DNA of 13,336 nucleotides, taken from the NCBI GenBank assembly GCA_030040515.1, contig JASHTO010000268.1:1-13336 (forward strand), written 5' to 3'. The notes under the pieces were generated by a model. The model saw only the letters and a list, made by a program, of their open reading frames with translations, was not told the DNA's origin and searched no databases. A program made the translations under genes and the position numbers. Below, piece by piece: positions 7,481 to 13,336 of this stretch; within the stretch, counting starts at the first letter, position 1; each line of letters opens with the position of its first letter. This DNA comes from Terriglobia bacterium (lineage in GTDB: Bacteria; Acidobacteriota; Terriglobia; UBA7540).

Positions 7481-7864
7481 GTGGAATCGGTATTCGAAAT
7501 CATTGCGGAGCCGAACCGCCGCGCGATCTTGGGCCTTCTGGTCTCATCGCAGCAGTCGGTGGGAGAGATCGAGCGCCGGCTTCGTATGCCGCAGCCAACC
7601 GTATCAAAGCATCTTCGAGTGCTGCGCGAGGCCGGTTTCGTGGAATCCATGGTGGACGCACAACGCCGACTTTACCGGCTGAAACCTAAACCCTTTCAGG
7701 AGTTGGATGCGTGGCTGGCTCAGTTCCGCCGGTTCTGGTCTGCTCACCTGGACGCTCTGGAACGCCACCTGGAACGATTGGATCCACCTACAGCATCGAA
7801 AAGGAAGGCGGGCAGAAGACGACGCGGCCCAAACCGCAAACATGAAAAAGGAGAAACGAAATGA
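7481..7864 (+). CDS. ArsR/SmtB-type winged-helix transcriptional repressor
   Basis: 127 residues from GTG 7481, which gives the normal family N-terminus (MESVFEIIAEPNRRAILGLL). Reading further upstream would place the gene's own -35 and -10 inside the coding region. The winged helix shows a helix-turn-helix around residues 27-48 (SVGEIERRLRMPQPTVSKHLRVLREAGFV in two parts) and a wing ending RRLYRL near residue 65. The cysteine metal site (ELCVCD) of arsenic or zinc sensors is absent, so it is a non-metal member of the type usually found beside SRPBCC and VOC genes. The C-terminal tail is strongly basic (KRKAGRRRRGPNRKHEKG). The stop overlaps the next start (ATGA, 7861-7864), indicating translational coupling. 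There is no Shine-Dalgarno site, consistent with a leaderless mRNA. It probably represses its own operon; the inducer is unknown. Confidence 0.9.
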   Translation: MESVFEIIAEPNRRAILGLLVSSQQSVGEIERRLRMPQPTVSKHLRVLREAGFVESMVDAQRRLYRLKPKPFQELDAWLAQFRRFWSAHLDALERHLERLDPPTASKRKAGRRRRGPNRKHEKGETK

Positions 7865-8253
7865 AGATAAAACTGACCAGTGTCTATGTGGACGACCAGG
7901 AAAAGGCACTGCGCTTCTATACGGAGGTACTGGGCTTTGCCAAGAAAACTGACTTCAGTAATGGCCCCTACCGCTGGCTGACCGTGGCCTCACCCGAGGA
8001 GCCGGAGGGCACCGAGCTGCAACTGGCGCTGAACAACAACTCCGCGGCCAAAGCCTACCAGCAGGCGTTGTTCCAGCAAGGCCAGCCCGCCGCCATGTTC
8101 TTCACCGACAACGTGCAGGCGGATTACGAGCGCATGAAAGAGCACGGGGCCGAATTCACCATGCCGCCAAAGAATGTGACGGCTTCCAAGATCGCCATGC
8201 TGAAGGATACCTGCGGCAATCTCATTCAGGTCACGCAACTGAAGCGCTGGTAG
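7861..8253 (+). CDS. VOC (glyoxalase/bleomycin-resistance fold) protein
   Basis: 130 residues, with AAGGAG (7848-7853) 7 nt before ATG 7861. The beta-alpha-beta-beta-beta modules are clear: VYVDDQEKALRFYTEVLGF at residues 8-26, YRWLTVASPE near 37-46, and MFFTDNVQADYERMKEHGAEF from 79. The second half closes with DTCGNLIQVTQL. The usual metal-ligand positions of VOC enzymes (His in strand 1, His in strand 5, Glu in the last strand) are occupied here by non-ligands, with T/S at 6-7, A/M at 78-79 and Q123; only E52 fits. This subfamily, often next to ArsR and AHSA1-like genes, therefore may bind a small molecule or work without the normal metal centre. Cytosolic. The substrate is unknown, and names such as glyoxalase should not be read as proven function. 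Confidence 0.9.
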   Translation: MKIKLTSVYVDDQEKALRFYTEVLGFAKKTDFSNGPYRWLTVASPEEPEGTELQLALNNNSAAKAYQQALFQQGQPAAMFFTDNVQADYERMKEHGAEFTMPPKNVTASKIAMLKDTCGNLIQVTQLKRW

Positions 8254-8399
8254 GGCAGACGTTCAGCAGGATTGCCGCGGCTGGCGCAGACAAGCCTCTC
8301 AAGGTGTGCGTTTTGTAAAGTGGAGAGCAGATGGGAGGGTTGGGAGAGGCAGATACAAACGACGTGTCTGCGCCAACCAGCGATGTATGGAGAAAATAT

Positions 8400-8927
8400 A
8401 TGACCGATAGCGCGAAGTACGCGCCGGGTCCGGCCTGCGGGGCGCAGGTCCGAAAGGACGGAGAGAAGTGGACGCTGATTGTCACGAGGGAATTGCGCCA
8501 CCGGCCGGAAAAAGTCTGGCTGGCGCTCACCGACCCGGCGCACCTGCGCGAGTGGGCGCCCTTCGACGTCGATGGCAGCCTCGGCACGGCTGGAACGACG
8601 GTGAATCTCACCTGGGTGGGAAATCCGCAGGCTATTGCAACCAGAGTGAAGCGGGCCGACGCTCCCAAGGTGCTTGAATACGGCGACATGCGGTGGGAAC
8701 TCGAGCCGCTCGGCAGCGGCACGCGTCTGACCCTATGGATCAACATCGATCGCCGCTTCATCTCGTGGGGCGCCGCGGGCTGGCACATTTCTTTCGATAC
8801 TCTGGATTACCTGCTCAGCGGCACGCCCATCGGCCGCATCGCCGGCGCCCAGGCCATGAAGTTCAGCGGCTGGCAGCGATTGCGAGCCGAATACGCAAAG
8901 CAGTTCGGTGTTGAGACTTCTGGTTAG
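8400..8927 (+). CDS. SRPBCC (AHSA1-like) ligand-binding domain protein
   Basis: 175 residues from ATG 8400, with GGAG (8389-8392) 7 nt upstream. The upstream in-frame ATG 8331 (GGAGAG at 8322-8327) would add 23 residues of poor conservation; members I know begin MTDxAKYAPGPA, exactly as seen from 8400. The helix-grip fold shows WTLIVTRELRHRPEKVWLALTDPAHLREWAPFD (residues 24-56, in two parts), then a beta-sheet with VLEYGDMRWELEPLGSGTRLTL, and the long C-terminal helix GWQRLRAEYAKQFGV. SRPBCC proteins bind hydrophobic ligands in a central cavity; AHSA1-like members lack proven enzymatic roles in most bacteria. It lies 146 nt after the VOC gene with no terminator between, so it is probably the third gene of the ArsR operon. 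Confidence 0.88.
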   Translation: MTDSAKYAPGPACGAQVRKDGEKWTLIVTRELRHRPEKVWLALTDPAHLREWAPFDVDGSLGTAGTTVNLTWVGNPQAIATRVKRADAPKVLEYGDMRWELEPLGSGTRLTLWINIDRRFISWGAAGWHISFDTLDYLLSGTPIGRIAGAQAMKFSGWQRLRAEYAKQFGVETSG

Positions 8928-9007
8928 CCGCCTAACGTCCCTAAGCGTTGAAGCGCGTAGCGCAGACCGGGGAGTTGCTGTCGGCGGCGCGTGGTTTTCC
9001 TTTGTCG

Positions 9008-9028
9008 GTATAGATTTGTGGTCTATAC
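9008..9028. promoter_or_regulatory. VapB operator and -10 promoter element
   Basis: A perfect inverted repeat, GTATAGA (9008-9014) and TCTATAC (9022-9028), has a 7-nt centre. The right arm overlaps a good -10 TATACT (9024-9029). A moderate -35 TTGTCG (9002-9007) lies 16 nt upstream. Transcription would start near 9036, just before the ribosome site. This is the expected layout of an autoregulated VapBC promoter. Confidence 0.7.
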
Positions 9029-9051
9029 TCTGTACCGAGAGGAAAGAGTCT

Positions 9052-9297
9052 ATGGCCAGGACGGGAATCGCCAGATTGTTTCGCAACGGCCGGAGCCAGG
9101 CAGTCCGGCTCCCTCGTGAGTTCCGCTTCGCAGGCGATCGGGTACGGGTGCGAAAGGTTGCCGGCGGAGTTCTGCTGGAACCGTTCGCGGCGGACCCGGC
9201 CGAGTGGTTTGACGAAATAGATCGGTGGGGCGGCAAACCCTTGCTGATGGGGGGACGCAAGCAGCCGCCAACGCCGCGCCGTAAAATCTTTCGATGA
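9052..9297 (+). CDS. vapB: VapB-type antitoxin (AbrB/SpoVT fold)
   Basis: 81 residues from ATG 9052, with GAGAGGAAAG just upstream. The open frame continues further left (to 8908), but the operator, promoter and ribosome site all point to 9052. Residues 1-45 show the AbrB/SpoVT swapped-hairpin DNA-binding domain (TGIARLFRNGRSQAVRLPRE, then the RVRVRKVAGGVLLEP strand). The C-terminal part (PAEWFDEIDRWGG) matches the flexible toxin-wrapping segment of VapB proteins. It normally neutralises the PIN-domain RNase VapC and represses the operon with it. Its stop overlaps the toxin start (ATGA, 9294-9297), the usual coupling. The toxin itself is broken, so this antitoxin appears orphaned, though it could still repress its own promoter or interact with another VapC elsewhere. 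Confidence 0.85.
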   Translation: MARTGIARLFRNGRSQAVRLPREFRFAGDRVRVRKVAGGVLLEPFAADPAEWFDEIDRWGGKPLLMGGRKQPPTPRRKIFR

Positions 9298-9446
9298 ATT
9301 ATCTGCTGGACACGAACGCCTGCATCGCTTTGATTAACGGCGAGCCAGCCTCCGTTCGCAACCGGTTTCGCGCGGCCATCGCCGCAGGGCACAGCAATAG
9401 TAGAGACGCTCCCGCCCAGTCGGGACGGCGCATGTCAATCGACTGA
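9294..9446 (+). pseudogene. vapC: VapC toxin, truncated (PIN domain remnant)
   Basis: The frame begins at ATG 9294, overlapping the vapB stop by 4 nt, and reads MNYLLDTNACIALINGEPAS, which is the start of a PIN-domain RNase including its first acidic metal-binding residue, D6. Family resemblance ends around residue 33 (about 9392). The remaining 17 codons (ending RRMSID and TGA at 9444-9446) are unrelated. Full-length VapC proteins are about 130 residues and need three or four acidic residues spread over the whole domain, so this product cannot be an active RNase. No in-frame or shifted continuation of the PIN domain is found downstream before the next gene, so the 3' part was lost by deletion or replacement rather than by a simple frameshift. 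Confidence 0.8.
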
Positions 9447-9566
9447 CTCAAGCCCGGCTCCGCTTCACTGCACGCTCCATGAGCCTAGTCTTCCCCCCGG
9501 CGTGACCTGCGCCATAAAATCCGAACACCGCCCAAAACCACCTCGTCCGCATTCCTTGCATCGATA

Positions 9567-9572
9567 TATAAT
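9567..9572 (+). promoter_or_regulatory. -10 element of the 859-residue secreted protein gene
   Basis: A perfect TATAAT lies 35 nt before the ATG at 9607. No good -35 is present at 9543-9550. The transcript would begin near 9579 and carry AAGGA (9592-9596) and GGAG (9601-9604). Confidence 0.45.
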
Positions 9573-9606
9573 TGAGGTGCAGTTTCTTCCGAAGGACCTT
9601 GGAGAA

Positions 9607-12186
9607 ATGAAAAAGACATATCTGCGTTTTTGCCTACCCCGTTTTCCCATCTTATTGTTATCCGTGTTTATGCTGCCGGCCGCTGCCGCGCTGGCGTCCG
9701 GTCCCTCACCCCTTCCTTGTGTGGGAAGCCTGGACGTCAGCCGCTTTAAATTACTGGTCCAGCCGGCAAAAGGCGGCACGCCCCTGCCCGTTCAGGAGGT
9801 CAACATCATTGATGCCGGGGATAAAGTGAAGTACGAACCTCTGCACATTCCGCCCGCATATCGCGACAAGGCCAAAGTGGCGCTGATCCTGGTTGCCGCC
9901 CCAAAACCCGAAGACAAAAAAGATGCCAAGGCAAAAGCCGATGCGAAGAAGGAAAGCGGGGAGACGGAGGAGTCTGGTAAAGAAGAGTTGAAGGAAGCGA
10001 AGGCGGACATCCACGTGCTCGACGCGCTGCCGGCAAAAGACTCCGAGACCTGGACCGCTCCAGCGCGCGCCAGCGTTCTCGGCGTGGTCTTCGGCCCGCA
10101 TGGACTCGATGTGAAAAAAGTCAGCTCGCTCGTGGACAAGAATCCTGACCTGATTCCGGAATTGACTCAGTATGCGGAGCAGACGGCCAAGGTGGGAGCG
10201 CTGGTTGAGGCGCTGAGCGAATACCAGCAAGAACCGGATTCCAACCGCGATTTGAGCGCGGCGCTGGCGGGCTTTGGAAGTCAATACAATGTGGCAATCC
10301 CCAAGCTCGACGTCACGGCAACTCCCAGCCAGCAGGCCGCGGTTTTGTTGCAGGCCACTATGCCCTCCTTGCAGACTTTCGATCCGATTTCTTCCACGCC
10401 GACGGGGATGGTGGCCCAGTCCGCAGGCCTGGCGGGGGCCGTGGCCACCATGTTTTTCGGCTCACCCGTGGGACTTGCGGCGGGCGGTGCGGCGCTCTTT
10501 TTGAACCTGCGAACCATGGTTTTCCCGGACAGCGATTTCCGCTCCGCCTTCTCCCAGCCGTTCCAAACTGACGCCATGGCGCTGTGCGCAAAGAACGAAC
10601 CGCCGAAACCTCGCACGCGGGAAGCCTATCTTTGGATGATGAATGTGCCCAACACTGAGGCGCCCAAGGGAAGCCTTTCAGAGACGGCATATCTTCCCAT
10701 CGGCGGCAAATCCACCCTCAAGGTTTCCATTGACAAGCCCGGCGATCCCAAAATCCTCCCGCGCGCGCACGGCTGGGAACTCGTCTCGGCCAAGACCCAC
10801 GCCGACGTTCCCGTGAAAGTTCAATGCGGGTCTCCCGACGATTCGCTGGAGCTCGATTTGACCCAAACCAAATTGCCGCCGGGTGAATATCACCTGGCTG
10901 CGTTGTGGGACTGGGAACCGCTGCAAGTGAAGGGCGATGTGGACCTGCGGCCGCTGGGAGATTTCAGCAAGTCCAAAATCTCCCAGGAATCCGCCGACCA
11001 TTTGGTGGCGGGAACGGGGACGGTGAAAGTGGAACTCACGGGCGCGGACTTTGAGTTTGTGGATAAAGTGGCCATGGCGAAGGCCGGCGAAAAAAAAGCA
11101 ACACCCAAAGATCTGAATTTCGATCTACCCAAAGGCGAGGCCCAGGGCGACCAGGAATCTATGGTCGCGGATGTGGATACCTCAACGTTGGTTGCGGGGA
11201 ATTATCGGCTGATCCTGACGCAAACCAACGGATCGTCGCATGACATCCCCCTGGTCATTCATCCGCCCAATCCCACGCTGGACGGATTGCCCGAGCGCGC
11301 CAATCTGGGTGAAGCGCAGCAGACTTTAGTTTTAAGGGGAACGCGGCTGGAGCGCATCACGCGCCTCACCACGCCCGATGCCGTGTGGGAGTTTGCCGCC
11401 GTGAAGGCGGGCGAGCACGAATTGACGGAGCGCAAGACGGTGGTGAAGCTGCAAGCCGCGGCCCATCGCGGCGACATGTTGACGGCGAGCGTCTTCGTTC
11501 AGGATATCGATGAACCCCTTAAATTTCCTGGCGCGTTGGAAGTGGCGGGCCCCCGCCCCAAAATTTCGGGAGTAAGCCTTTCGCTCGCTCAGCAACCCGA
11601 CGTGCAATTGGGCCCGGGGGAAATTCCCGCTGGGGCCGTCACCAGTTTTTCGCTTGCAACTCGGAACATTGACTCCCATCCGACGCTTTCGCGGACCTGC
11701 GCCAATGAAGGTTTTGCCAAATCACCTCTCGTCCTGCATCCCGGCGATCGGACCGCCGGCGCGCAACTGGATTTTTCCGGCGAGGACGGACTCTTTCTCT
11801 CCGTGGATCCCGGGGAGGTGGGGCAATCCGGCTGCCAGTTGGCCGCCATGCTCACCACGGATGGCGTGGGAACTTCCGACCCCGTCATTCTCGGCACCCT
11901 CATCCGCCTGCCCCGAATCGAGAAGTTCACGCTCAGCGAGGACAAGGTCGATTCCACACTCTATTCCGGAAGCCTGACGGGCACGGACCTGCAGATTATC
12001 GAGAAGACGGGCTGGGACGCGAAAACCGGCTACCCTGTGCAGGGAATTCCCACACCCGTCCCCGGCAGCGCGCAAGAGCAAACTTTGAAAGTGGAATTGC
12101 CGTGGCCGCCGCCCTCGCCTCACGCACCGATTTACGTCTGGCTGCGCGGGGAGACCACAGGGCGGCTTACGGATGTGAAGTACTGA
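9607..12186 (+). CDS. Large secreted protein with IPT/Ig-like beta-sandwich stretches, function unknown
   Basis: 859 residues from ATG 9607, preceded by AAGGA and GGAG; the frame stays open 35 codons further left, but that part contains the TATAAT promoter element. Residues 1-32 form a signal peptide (MKKTYLRF, hydrophobic core, cleavage near ALA-SG). A charged Lys/Glu/Ala-rich linker (about 99-134) splits an N-terminal domain. A hydrophobic glycine/alanine-rich stretch occupies about 267-306 (AGLAGAVATMFFGSPVGLAA) and could enter a membrane. After about residue 340 the protein is strand-rich, with probable beta-sandwich repeats: LPPGEYHLAALWDWEP, LVAGNYRLILTQTNGSSHDI, and IPT-like starts at about 556 (PTLDGLPERANLGE), 648 (PRPKISGVSLSL) and 768 (LPRIEKFTL). 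It appears to be an acidobacterial conserved hypothetical. An envelope or surface role is inferred. Its stop is 7 nt from the stop of the convergent gltA. Confidence 0.8.
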   Translation: MKKTYLRFCLPRFPILLLSVFMLPAAAALASGPSPLPCVGSLDVSRFKLLVQPAKGGTPLPVQEVNIIDAGDKVKYEPLHIPPAYRDKAKVALILVAAPKPEDKKDAKAKADAKKESGETEESGKEELKEAKADIHVLDALPAKDSETWTAPARASVLGVVFGPHGLDVKKVSSLVDKNPDLIPELTQYAEQTAKVGALVEALSEYQQEPDSNRDLSAALAGFGSQYNVAIPKLDVTATPSQQAAVLLQATMPSLQTFDPISSTPTGMVAQSAGLAGAVATMFFGSPVGLAAGGAALFLNLRTMVFPDSDFRSAFSQPFQTDAMALCAKNEPPKPRTREAYLWMMNVPNTEAPKGSLSETAYLPIGGKSTLKVSIDKPGDPKILPRAHGWELVSAKTHADVPVKVQCGSPDDSLELDLTQTKLPPGEYHLAALWDWEPLQVKGDVDLRPLGDFSKSKISQESADHLVAGTGTVKVELTGADFEFVDKVAMAKAGEKKATPKDLNFDLPKGEAQGDQESMVADVDTSTLVAGNYRLILTQTNGSSHDIPLVIHPPNPTLDGLPERANLGEAQQTLVLRGTRLERITRLTTPDAVWEFAAVKAGEHELTERKTVVKLQAAAHRGDMLTASVFVQDIDEPLKFPGALEVAGPRPKISGVSLSLAQQPDVQLGPGEIPAGAVTSFSLATRNIDSHPTLSRTCANEGFAKSPLVLHPGDRTAGAQLDFSGEDGLFLSVDPGEVGQSGCQLAAMLTTDGVGTSDPVILGTLIRLPRIEKFTLSEDKVDSTLYSGSLTGTDLQIIEKTGWDAKTGYPVQGIPTPVPGSAQEQTLKVELPWPPPSPHAPIYVWLRGETTGRLTDVKY

Positions 12187-12193
12187 TAACGGA

Positions 12194-13336
12194 CTATCCC
12201 CTCTTCTCCATCGGCATTACGTCACGAATTTCGTGGCCGGTATAAATCTGCCGCGGGCGCGCGATCTTCTGTTCGGGATCGATAACCATCTCCTCCCATT
12301 GTGCCAGCCAGCCCGCCGTACGCGGAATGGCGAACAGCACGGTGAACATTTCCGGACGAAATCCCATCGCCTGGTAGATGATTCCGGAATAGAAATCCAC
12401 GTTGGGATAGAGCTTGCGCTTCACGAAGTATTCGTCCTCCAGCGCGATGCGCTCAAGCTCGAGCGCGATGTCAAGCTTGGAATTCTTCCCGGTAATTTCA
12501 AACACCTGCTCGGCGGTTTGCTTGATGATCCGCGCGCGCGGGTCATAATTCTTGTACACGCGGTGGCCGAAGCCCATCAACTTGCCTTTGCGTTCCTTGA
12601 TCCCTTTGATGTAAGCGGGGACGTGGTCCTTGGTGCCGATTTCGTCGAGCATCCTCAGCACTTCCTCATTCGCGCCTCCGTGCAGGGGGCCGGAGAGCGC
12701 CGCGGCGGCCGCGGCTGTGGCCACGAAGGGGTCGGCCTGCGAGCTGCCCACCGAGCGCATCACATTGGCGCTGCAATTTTGTTCGTGGTCGGCGTGCAGG
12801 ATGAAAAGAATATCGAGCGCGCGTGCCAGGACAGCGTTCGCCTGGTACTTGGGCTCGGCCATTCGCCACAGCATGTTCATGAAGTTCTCGGTATAGCTCA
12901 AATCGTTGTCGGGATAAACGTAGGGATAACCGAGGCCGTGGCGGTAGGTGTAGGCGGCAATCGTCGGCACCTTTCCGATCAGGCGATACATCTGGAGCCG
13001 CCGGAACTCGGCATCGTGCACGTTCCGGGCATCGGGATAAATCGTCGCCAGCGCCGCCACCGTGCTGATGAACATGCCCATCGGGTGCGCGTCGTATCGG
13101 AAGCCCTCCAGAAAGTGCTTGGTAGATTCGTGCAGCATGGTGTGGTGGGTCACTTTATCAACCCAGGCTTTCAATTGCGCCGCCGTGGGCAATTCACCGC
13201 AAATGAGCAAATAAGCCACTTCCAGGAACGTGCATTTTTCAGCCAGTTGCTCGATCGGATAACCACGGTAACGAAGAATACCTTTGTCGCCGTCGATAAA
13301 GGTGATGGCACTGTGGCATGACGCTGTATTCATGAA
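12194..13336 (-). CDS. gltA: Citrate synthase, type II (5' end outside the window)
   Basis: Citrate synthase joins acetyl-CoA and oxaloacetate to citrate at the entry to the TCA cycle, in the cytosol. The frame is open through the right edge, with TTC before the ATG at 13333, and that ATG corresponds to an internal residue of the family (MNTASCHSAITFIDGDKGIL), so roughly 50 N-terminal residues are missing. Counting from that Met, the catalytic triad is visible: H218 (GPLHGGANE), H257 (GFGHRVYKN) and D313 (YPNVDFYSG). HADHEQNCS at 180-188 and RGYPIEQL near 23-30 are further signatures. The C-terminus is complete (RPRQIYTGHEIRDV, then MEKRG). The order and length match GltA-type hexameric enzymes. 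It is convergent with the secreted protein gene, with only 7 nt between stop codons. Confidence 0.97.
   Translation of the reverse strand, partial: FMNTASCHSAITFIDGDKGILRYRGYPIEQLAEKCTFLEVAYLLICGELPTAAQLKAWVDKVTHHTMLHESTKHFLEGFRYDAHPMGMFISTVAALATIYPDARNVHDAEFRRLQMYRLIGKVPTIAAYTYRHGLGYPYVYPDNDLSYTENFMNMLWRMAEPKYQANAVLARALDILFILHADHEQNCSANVMRSVGSSQADPFVATAAAAAALSGPLHGGANEEVLRMLDEIGTKDHVPAYIKGIKERKGKLMGFGHRVYKNYDPRARIIKQTAEQVFEITGKNSKLDIALELERIALEDEYFVKRKLYPNVDFYSGIIYQAMGFRPEMFTVLFAIPRTAGWLAQWEEMVIDPEQKIARPRQIYTGHEIRDVMPMEKRG

Noticed and set aside
12233..13321. Long plus-strand open frame opposite gltA
   Set aside because: It is the antisense of a highly conserved citrate synthase and is His/Val/Gly-rich without any domain.
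1..13336. tRNA, rRNA, CRISPR array, complete insertion sequence or phage genes
   Set aside because: Intergenic regions were read for T-loop patterns, regular spaced repeats, and terminal repeats with a transposase; none was found.

Overview
The window looks like a chromosomal segment of a member of the Acidobacteriota (inferred, not proven). The main reasons are a large Oar/CarboxypepD_reg-type TonB-dependent receptor of the kind that is heavily amplified in that phylum, a secreted Pro/Gln-rich protein with a glycine zipper of a type common there, and a compact ArsR-VOC-SRPBCC operon. Base composition is moderately GC-rich. No tRNA, rRNA, CRISPR array or complete insertion sequence was seen.

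Layout from left to right. (1) Positions 1-290, minus strand: the 5' part of a gene that leaves the window on the left. (2) 611-1759, plus: a secreted, proline-rich, glycine-zipper protein followed by a strong intrinsic terminator (1805-1846). (3) 1923-2990, minus: an SPL-like (Rv2578c-type) radical SAM protein with its own promoter. (4) 3485-6853, minus: a 1122-residue TonB-dependent outer-membrane receptor. Its likely promoter is overlapped by an 18-bp-arm inverted repeat, its leader is about 220 nt, and its coding sequence contains G9 and G8 runs. (5) 7481-8927, plus: an ArsR-type repressor, a VOC/glyoxalase-fold protein and an SRPBCC (AHSA1-like) protein, probably one transcript. The promoter is placed so that the ArsR mRNA would be leaderless. 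(6) 9052-9446, plus: a VapB-like antitoxin with its operator, overlapping the start of a VapC toxin that is cut off after about 33 native residues. (7) 9607-12186, plus: an 859-residue secreted protein with IPT-like beta-sandwich stretches. (8) 12194-13336, minus: type II citrate synthase (gltA), running off the right edge.

The genes do not form one pathway. The clear functional units are the ArsR-VOC-SRPBCC operon and the decayed VapBC module. The TonB receptor and the two secreted proteins belong to the cell envelope; citrate synthase is central metabolism. I did not find a convincing new multi-gene system. The most interesting signals are regulatory or structural: homopolymer runs in the receptor gene, the large operator-like palindrome on its promoter, the leaderless ArsR start with a palindrome in the promoter spacer, and an antitoxin left with a broken toxin.
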